A DNA stretch of 27,514 bases from IMG/VR virus record IMGVR_UViG_3300048583_000268, positions 1 to 27,514 of that record; one strand, written 5' to 3'. Of the stretch, positions 25,201 to 27,514 are shown one piece after another; within the stretch, counting starts at the first letter, position 1, and every line of letters starts with the position of its first letter. This DNA is from a virus. The notes beneath the pieces were generated by a model. That model was not told the DNA's origin. It was given only the letters and a program-made list of their open reading frames with translations, and did not search any database. The translations under genes were made by a program, and so were the position numbers.

Positions 25201-27512
25201 TCACTGCTAATTAAAGTTTTTTCAAATTTATCTAACTCTTTTCCCTCTTTAGTAGCCTTTACCTTAGTTTTATATTCTATATCTATCTCTCTTAAAAGAG
25301 GAACAGATTTAATTACAGCATTTATAAAATAAATATATTTTTCTACAGAATCTATTACTACTGGAATAGATTCTACTACTCCTTTATTATTTTTTCTCCT
25401 ATAAGAACCTACTAATTTACCGTCTTTTTCATATACTACAGCAGTTACTGGCTTAGAAACTTTATTTACTTTAATAGATATTTTGGATTGGCCACTCTTA
25501 TTAAATCTATTAGAGTCAAAATTTAATAGTACTTCTACACTACTATTTTCATTAGTAGTATGATATAAAGTAGCATTAGGATTTGTTTCTATTAAATAAT
25601 TAGATACATTTAAAAACTCAGAACGATGTCTTTCCAAATCTAATTGTGCATCTGTAAAACCAAAATCATTTTTTAATTCATCAAATAACCAACGATAAGT
25701 AAAAGTATCATCTGCTTGAGATTTATTTTTTAATTCTTTTAATTTTTCAGGAGATATGGCTCTTAATATAGCTAAATTAAATTTTAAATTATCTAAAAAA
25801 GTAGCTTCATCCTCTATACTATGTTTAAGTCTAATTTGTTGTAATCCTACTAATTGATAAAAATTAGAGTTTCTAATAATAATTTGCCTATTATTATTTA
25901 ATTCTCTACCCATTCTTTTTTCTACATCATTTTTTATCTTTTCTACTACTTCTAAGACTTTTCCTTGTAATACTTCTTCTCTTCCATCTTTAAATCTAGC
26001 TTTAAAAATACTCCTACCTTGTTTATTTTCATATAAAATTATAACAGGTTCTCCATTTGCAAAAGTCGCTTTCCTTCTATTAATTTTATATTCTATAGGA
26101 AATGCAAACCTATCAAAATTAGTAATAGTTTCTTCTTCTCTTATTGGTTCTTCTAAAAATTCATTTAAAGTAGTGGTAATTTGAGGGTCTGATGTAAAAT
26201 TAAGTCTCTCTTTAAATACTACAAATTCTTTAAGTCTTTCTGATGTTACAACATCTCCTAGCATTTTAAGATCTTCTAATAACTTTCTAGTATTAGTAAG
26301 ATTCTGTACAAATGTTCTTCCTTCTTCTGATAAACTTCCATTTTCAATGAAGTCAGGATTTAACATTGTAATATGATTTATATCAGTAACATCTATATTT
26401 ACTAATCCTTGTGGTGTTTTAACTTTAAACCTATTAGGATGAGGAAACCCTCCTATAAGTTTATCCTTGTAATAAACATATAATCCTTTAGTATTATCTC
26501 CTTCAAAACCAAAAGATACATCTATATTAGGATTTCCCTGTGTTTGTCTGCTATCCTTGTATTCTGTTTGTTTCCAGTCTTCTAATTTTATAGTAAGGTT
26601 GCTTAAAATCTCATTAGAATCTTTAGCAATACCCATTAACTTTATGTTTTCTGCTATTTCTTCTGTATTTTCTTTATTAAAACCCTCATCAGTAATATTA
26701 ATTATATAATCTGCAAAAGGAATTACATGAGTCTTTTGTGTAGTTCCTTGTTTTTGTTTTTGATTTTCTAAATATTCTTTATACTTTAATTTAGTTTCGT
26801 CTATTAATTTTTGAAAATACTTTTTTAAATTGTCATCTTTTTCAGAAAGTTTTATAAGCTCTTCTAATTTTTCTAACCTAGCTTTATACTGAGCTGCTAC
26901 TATTTCTTTAGTTTGAGAATAATCTATTTCTGGAACTTCCATAAAATTAATCTTAGCTTTTTCAGGCTTACTTAATGTACTAGCTGCTACTGCTTCTGCT
27001 ATATTTCTAGGATCATTTATTTTATCTATATAATCTCTAATTTGCTTTTCCCTTTTATTAAGGTACTCTGCCATAAATGAAGTTTGGGTATCTTCATTAC
27101 TCATTATCTTATAATCAAATTCAGCCTGTGCTTCTAAAGCAGCAATATTTAAAAATTGAGCAATAGGATCAAAAAGTCTATCTTGTTCTACAGAACTCAA
27201 TGCATTTAATGAATTGATTAATTCTACAAACTCTTTACTACCTTCTTGATTTTCTTTTATAAACTTTCCTAAATCTGCTGCTTTAAATTGCTCTATACTA
27301 GTAATAGCATTTTCTGGTTCACTAGTCATATTTAAGTAATCTATTGCAGATTGTATTTGCTCTGGACTTTCTTTCTTTAATTTGTTTAGTATATTATTAC
27401 TAATAGTAATAAAAAAAGGCTTTCCTTCTTCATTTTTTAATACTATATTTTCATACCCTTTTCCTATAGTGTTAACTAAAGAATTTATATCTCTTAAAGA
27501 TACATCTCCTTC
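16215..27512 (-). CDS. Giant virion RNA polymerase with zincin and NADAR domains (5' partial)
   Basis: The frame is open to the right edge. ATG 27329 gives 3704 residues, but at least 61 more in-frame codons lie upstream, so the gene is incomplete at its 5' end; numbering here starts at that ATG. The polymerase core is marked by R2532-IPTQDKHS and then GSDFDIDALY, with D2571, D2573 and D2575 as the metal-binding DxDxD of the double-psi beta-barrel, resembling R-x-PT...NADFDGD of cellular beta'. A zincin motif HEVFH (1037-1041) with EE at 1102-1103 lies in the N-terminal third. An acidic Gln/Glu linker (about 3445-3475) precedes a NADAR domain (about 3480-3617). In crAss-like phages such polymerases are packaged and enter the cell to transcribe early genes; that role is inferred. 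The second barrel was not placed. Confidence 0.93.
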   Translation of the reverse strand, partial: EGDVSLRDINSLVNTIGKGYENIVLKNEEGKPFFITISNNILNKLKKESPEQIQSAIDYLNMTSEPENAITSIEQFKAADLGKFIKENQEGSKEFVELINSLNALSSVEQDRLFDPIAQFLNIAALEAQAEFDYKIMSNEDTQTSFMAEYLNKREKQIRDYIDKINDPRNIAEAVAASTLSKPEKAKINFMEVPEIDYSQTKEIVAAQYKARLEKLEELIKLSEKDDNLKKYFQKLIDETKLKYKEYLENQKQKQGTTQKTHVIPFADYIINITDEGFNKENTEEIAENIKLMGIAKDSNEILSNLTIKLEDWKQTEYKDSRQTQGNPNIDVSFGFEGDNTKGLYVYYKDKLIGGFPHPNRFKVKTPQGLVNIDVTDINHITMLNPDFIENGSLSEEGRTFVQNLTNTRKLLEDLKMLGDVVTSERLKEFVVFKERLNFTSDPQITTTLNEFLEEPIREEETITNFDRFAFPIEYKINRRKATFANGEPVIILYENKQGRSIFKARFKDGREEVLQGKVLEVVEKIKNDVEKRMGRELNNNRQIIIRNSNFYQLVGLQQIRLKHSIEDEATFLDNLKFNLAILRAISPEKLKELKNKSQADDTFTYRWLFDELKNDFGFTDAQLDLERHRSEFLNVSNYLIETNPNATLYHTTNENSSVEVLLNFDSNRFNKSGQSKISIKVNKVSKPVTAVVYEKDGKLVGSYRRKNNKGVVESIPVVIDSVEKYIYFINAVIKSVPLLREIDIEYKTKVKATKEGKELDKFEKTLISSDKDWQLLENAARKTEVKGINIASLPNKFGEEKIAGIPSMNGKLAPKKSERVVQPVRKTKAKEEPPEGEPTQDFEDLVGATDRKTKLTKLKDLILNTQDLESIMNDVFKVLDEKKYQEWQETLSEEQLIADLEDSLKKAKSENEQGIIISRYLLPKFIDTELALLEQEDSLDEDHNGDPNPDTNPSINKENVKETISKIAETYKDNIIELLGLANNSLTFEQFLDLTYEVYLDRTKINGVNFYIVGGITSIIDTIEDGAPFRISQEHKQHINIEEAKANIVELLGNSISAYEVTDLARRLGMQPNVSVSRFINGAIELDSRAEAGTEYHEVFHAVFRTFLSDFTISETFSQAKTRYGAPTQAQLDNFVKEEPLTRSTLSRKQLEDLYLEERMAEEFRHYMLGKKSQPSGLIGRIFKALKDFVRSLIGKKDQVEFLFENIASGKYKNAKPIYSVYSKEAPSAFMLLKSFSGFKEDGSQIVKHLNREDASTIINDIASKLYDKLSNVSEKEESDTYKKLFSNLFDVTYKELTYYYSPANFKEELDQLKQDATLTPSQKSLIESRLNTKYNAFGINENRKKIKKEVEKLLDFHIKTLSEYLEDENKKPEDKNTKENWMEESSSKGGIDRFSAKMRALIGFAYAPRDEFGFGNIIDLKNPKYSRPVFTSAIYSGIIKSMSNTRKKDMLNKYKKYCKNNPNSQFFYDFITDKIYKELTTEYRRANNVIPYNLEDLHEQSFEELAKSNNYNLFITAAQGTSLKYRDVGYDSSKGLFNTLFANNRGAQNEIYANWRNNFDSTPLTAAQAKKVAEELEAIYDKNSETDIDTMLTSENSKQLLEETVDRIKALYEKLGIVLSRGFIEYSYLKDNQKYIEDAILGNELIENKFIKYIYDTIQLNYNDPTIKEIMADQLIAAITKNTVKKQLFYVDDYSTVEANAELQAKKEEEENDSISTRLKYLAVANSIFDESVIPSSFRNMKGDLVQSETYSFFVSQQFANLKEAILLDLFKEIKDLKTQYKDLYLVPVEEKERVTKLMTEIYEELGSSFPDDIYKYLSLNSLFYNPILNLENGVEIIAKLELEVAGGARDQALTDEAGENKSPEQIEEEENSGDSKINKVLKDRTEGTNYNDLSIAAKLLYLMSLGASVKKKYIVGENIPFSVYLYSVNSDKSRQYLVQAPKYDMMEKGKLSNIALDSLSSIFMGELDIIISNLGTQQTEIKGYNINPEDNGFNFNVFKSNNPESIITTFTNEIKERLTSDPTSDLSDILGQGNSRLKEMLNEFIQEKTDDLVSLMISPKVGLAYISKQTIKGNEIESLKLTQGSNLPAIYINESREIVKSALSNFVVNDFLMSYSAHTLINHNNNIISFKNTTLEAIKRESTSSATGADMGKGTSIVSAIKGLRLNIEEEEAVKHGVVNKNGLIETMDAITYTNSRWYLNTYLSSQGLKPPVVERIFRKKILRGLPLTKKEWEILYAEDAIPQSLKLQGNDHYFTSKTSVFNINRRTTSMIVGNIDDLNAIFDLIDRMEIEGISLLELDGAFYTKQELLQKTHSFYLPIRGRERLHNMLNDMELLKSDLVMTDSALKKILPKYGEFNSQTNSYDLSGFQFEVSNQAIRKQVETSGISSTVNGLTQALNLIWIETSSKEITFNENKKIKGTDLVEAYQKLIASRIGKGIVEKRQELIKKIFNNDRARYDIMLQKFRDTIESSGGTPHVLEMFSTDDAGVNPKYGLNFPSIESKFEAMFLSMVSNKTLKHSVSGTKFILVPDYGFQIQDAKTGKYRRLRHRIEENGNYYSEVIVSKAYAKMLGLEIGDDIPPKLLKFFGVRIPTQDKHSMGNYKIVDFTPEENGNMIVLPIEIILLAGSDFDIDALYSQLPSSFKDNKEIILYGEYLTMLPEVHSIENRVVQAKKEFYSYLLNNNEALMAFLKKEGLHKTSYIKLSPEDIELLKAGITLLNIKDFNEQQVRNNITAYDNGKIKDIIPQSIEETNNLMLSIQIALNHNEYNKAIAATGAERTVFEETKKRFEELGLVNDNRITERYSFANKLLLDESFQMGKRNVGIAAKTSTTLSYLAGRVFQDKDISIFGRNKFDLNLNENAELVNSNGERVMFISDQSITAQVDSGKYQDPYNFNLTEDSLAIFSAGILVGQGFRGMLHFLNLPAIIDLTNTMAKEKNNPFSKGILSIEDAITIVSKRNGLDEVSVINSKYLTEKLLIATLEYTAPSPNKTTDEFVKLLNELKIEVTDANIDNIILRIQKTALSQYELLKTVAEDMRSFGNITSLLKGLDSTFAETTNIETSIERVRSKSFIVDGDAVLNDHLILTGLISGYEESMKISKLFFLLETAFPKFVSNIVLKNLKQRKRTNVKSIDKLRKQLLAFFTARAVRNNKQLIDGFDLLFTPDLSLELIQLMKEPEFANNAFLNYLKFNVIPHSFGEFAGGNVYNISMDTMSKKESMTQSAILDGFTQLHLNPKAKHLTHKLINFSLIKDSFIFKNGSFATNIEPDIYKQFGLFDITNKTLEIFLKGDGSKIKEHFGISAKELAFEFTNLYLKYTKNRDDVEKTTFKALAKDELKDVITIGDTSITVDIKTNLEDYIIESEDEEIVSKVDFKKKKKDFLDKIDRLIDNSKLFKKEENMLIFPHAFKLTKVNNIFVPVEVEFLEKDEKTGKNKLKIAKLVDGKFDNLDFLDKEGNIVAVRVVYDQETHIGSKTLSPYFLSTQEHNLISENGLSSVYENIKTEIEPVAAIQQEQQEQEEEPTQSLEELQEKETKKTINIYAGTNENAHLSNFANRPFSFQNQDFDSVEQGFQYAKIAYTSASESTFNNNIAQQILDSKSAFEIKSLGKKFKGLNSKTWDEASSQRMKTLIKASFEQNPKALERLIATGDATLTHIQDKSKWGTEFPKLLMEVREELKKEKTKETTFKKEMDKFYTSIKNPTNMALFLEEGEIDLERANVILSVKNVLEELVEEEFNKQKNLPEGKRDPIEKIITNVIRCKF
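16479..16892 (-). other. NADAR (YbiA-like) domain at the polymerase C-terminus
   Basis: Residues about 3480-3617 show the YbiA/NADAR pattern: NAHLSNFANRPFSF, then DFDSVEQGFQYAK with the conserved glutamate, then LGKKFKGLNSKTWDEASSQR, then an LIATGDATLTH segment and the final KWGTEFPKLLMEVREEL. NADAR proteins cleave N-glycosidic bonds; some reverse ADP-ribosylation of guanine in DNA. The key E, W and D positions look kept, so activity is plausible. Confidence 0.82.
19605..19619 (-). other. RNA polymerase catalytic DFDID motif
   Basis: The five codons encode D-F-D-I-D (2571-2575), the magnesium-binding loop of the polymerase. The preceding segment, R2532-IPTQDKHS then a strand-rich KIVDFTPEENGNMIVLP, is in the same order as R-x-PTLHR and the loop in bacterial beta'. 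All three aspartates are intact. Confidence 0.85.
24207..24221 (-). other. Zincin-type HEVFH motif in the polymerase polypeptide
   Basis: The codons encode HEVFH (1037-1041). A second acidic helix, RMAEEFRHYM (1099-1108), supplies the likely third zinc ligand E1102 or E1103. Spacing of about 60 residues fits a gluzincin-like fold. It may cut the giant protein itself or a host target during entry; neither is shown. Confidence 0.65.
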
Positions 27513-27514
27513 TT

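Noticed and set aside
1-27514. Possible stop-codon reassignment, known in some crAss-like phages
   Set aside because: The ends I checked use 14 TAA and 5 TGA. No TAG ends a gene, but long genes are open under the standard code, so low GC explains this well enough.

Overview
The window looks like a piece of a tailed-phage genome of the crAss-like group (Crassvirales), most likely infecting Bacteroidota. The reasons are very AT-rich DNA, tightly packed and overlapping genes without obvious Shine-Dalgarno sites, two opposed gene blocks, and above all a giant virion-type RNA polymerase gene with the DFDID catalytic loop, next to a second giant multidomain gene. Family names come from motifs read by eye; no database search was possible.

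Left block, + strand, 1-8789: a run of small and medium genes for DNA and nucleotide metabolism. It holds the 3' end of an unidentified gene; a JAMM/MPN peptidase, an E1-like ThiF protein and an acidic-tailed unknown protein, all overlapping; a FEN-type 5'-3' exonuclease; an unknown protein; and uracil-DNA glycosylase. A strong hairpin terminator follows at 5006-5041. After it come a small basic protein, a small membrane protein, a MazG-like pyrophosphatase, a PGDYG-like small protein, a coiled-coil protein, a von Willebrand A (VWA) protein, an adenylosuccinate-synthetase homologue and a last small protein. Most junctions are ATGA or TAATG overlaps, so translation is probably coupled.

A 17-bp perfect hairpin at 8788-8825 separates the converging blocks and contains both stop codons.

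Right block, - strand, 8808-27512, in transcription order: the giant virion RNA polymerase, open past the right edge of the window and so at least 3765 residues, with a zincin motif, the polymerase active site and a C-terminal NADAR domain; a 345-residue protein ending inside an EVQSD-type domain; a GIY-YIG homing endonuclease; and a 1903-residue protein that begins with what looks like the other half of that domain, then a zincin, a PD-(D/E)XK nuclease and hydrophobic C-terminal segments. By analogy with crAss-like phages, the giant proteins are probably carried in the virion and ejected with the DNA.

The strongest leads are the NADAR domain on the ejected polymerase (possible removal of ADP-ribose from guanine in incoming DNA), the phage JAMM-E1 pair, the pairing of a PurA/PurZ-like enzyme with a MazG-like enzyme (possible modified-purine metabolism), and the domain split around the homing endonuclease. 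No stretch over 300 bases lacks a gene, and no tRNA, CRISPR array or insertion sequence was seen.
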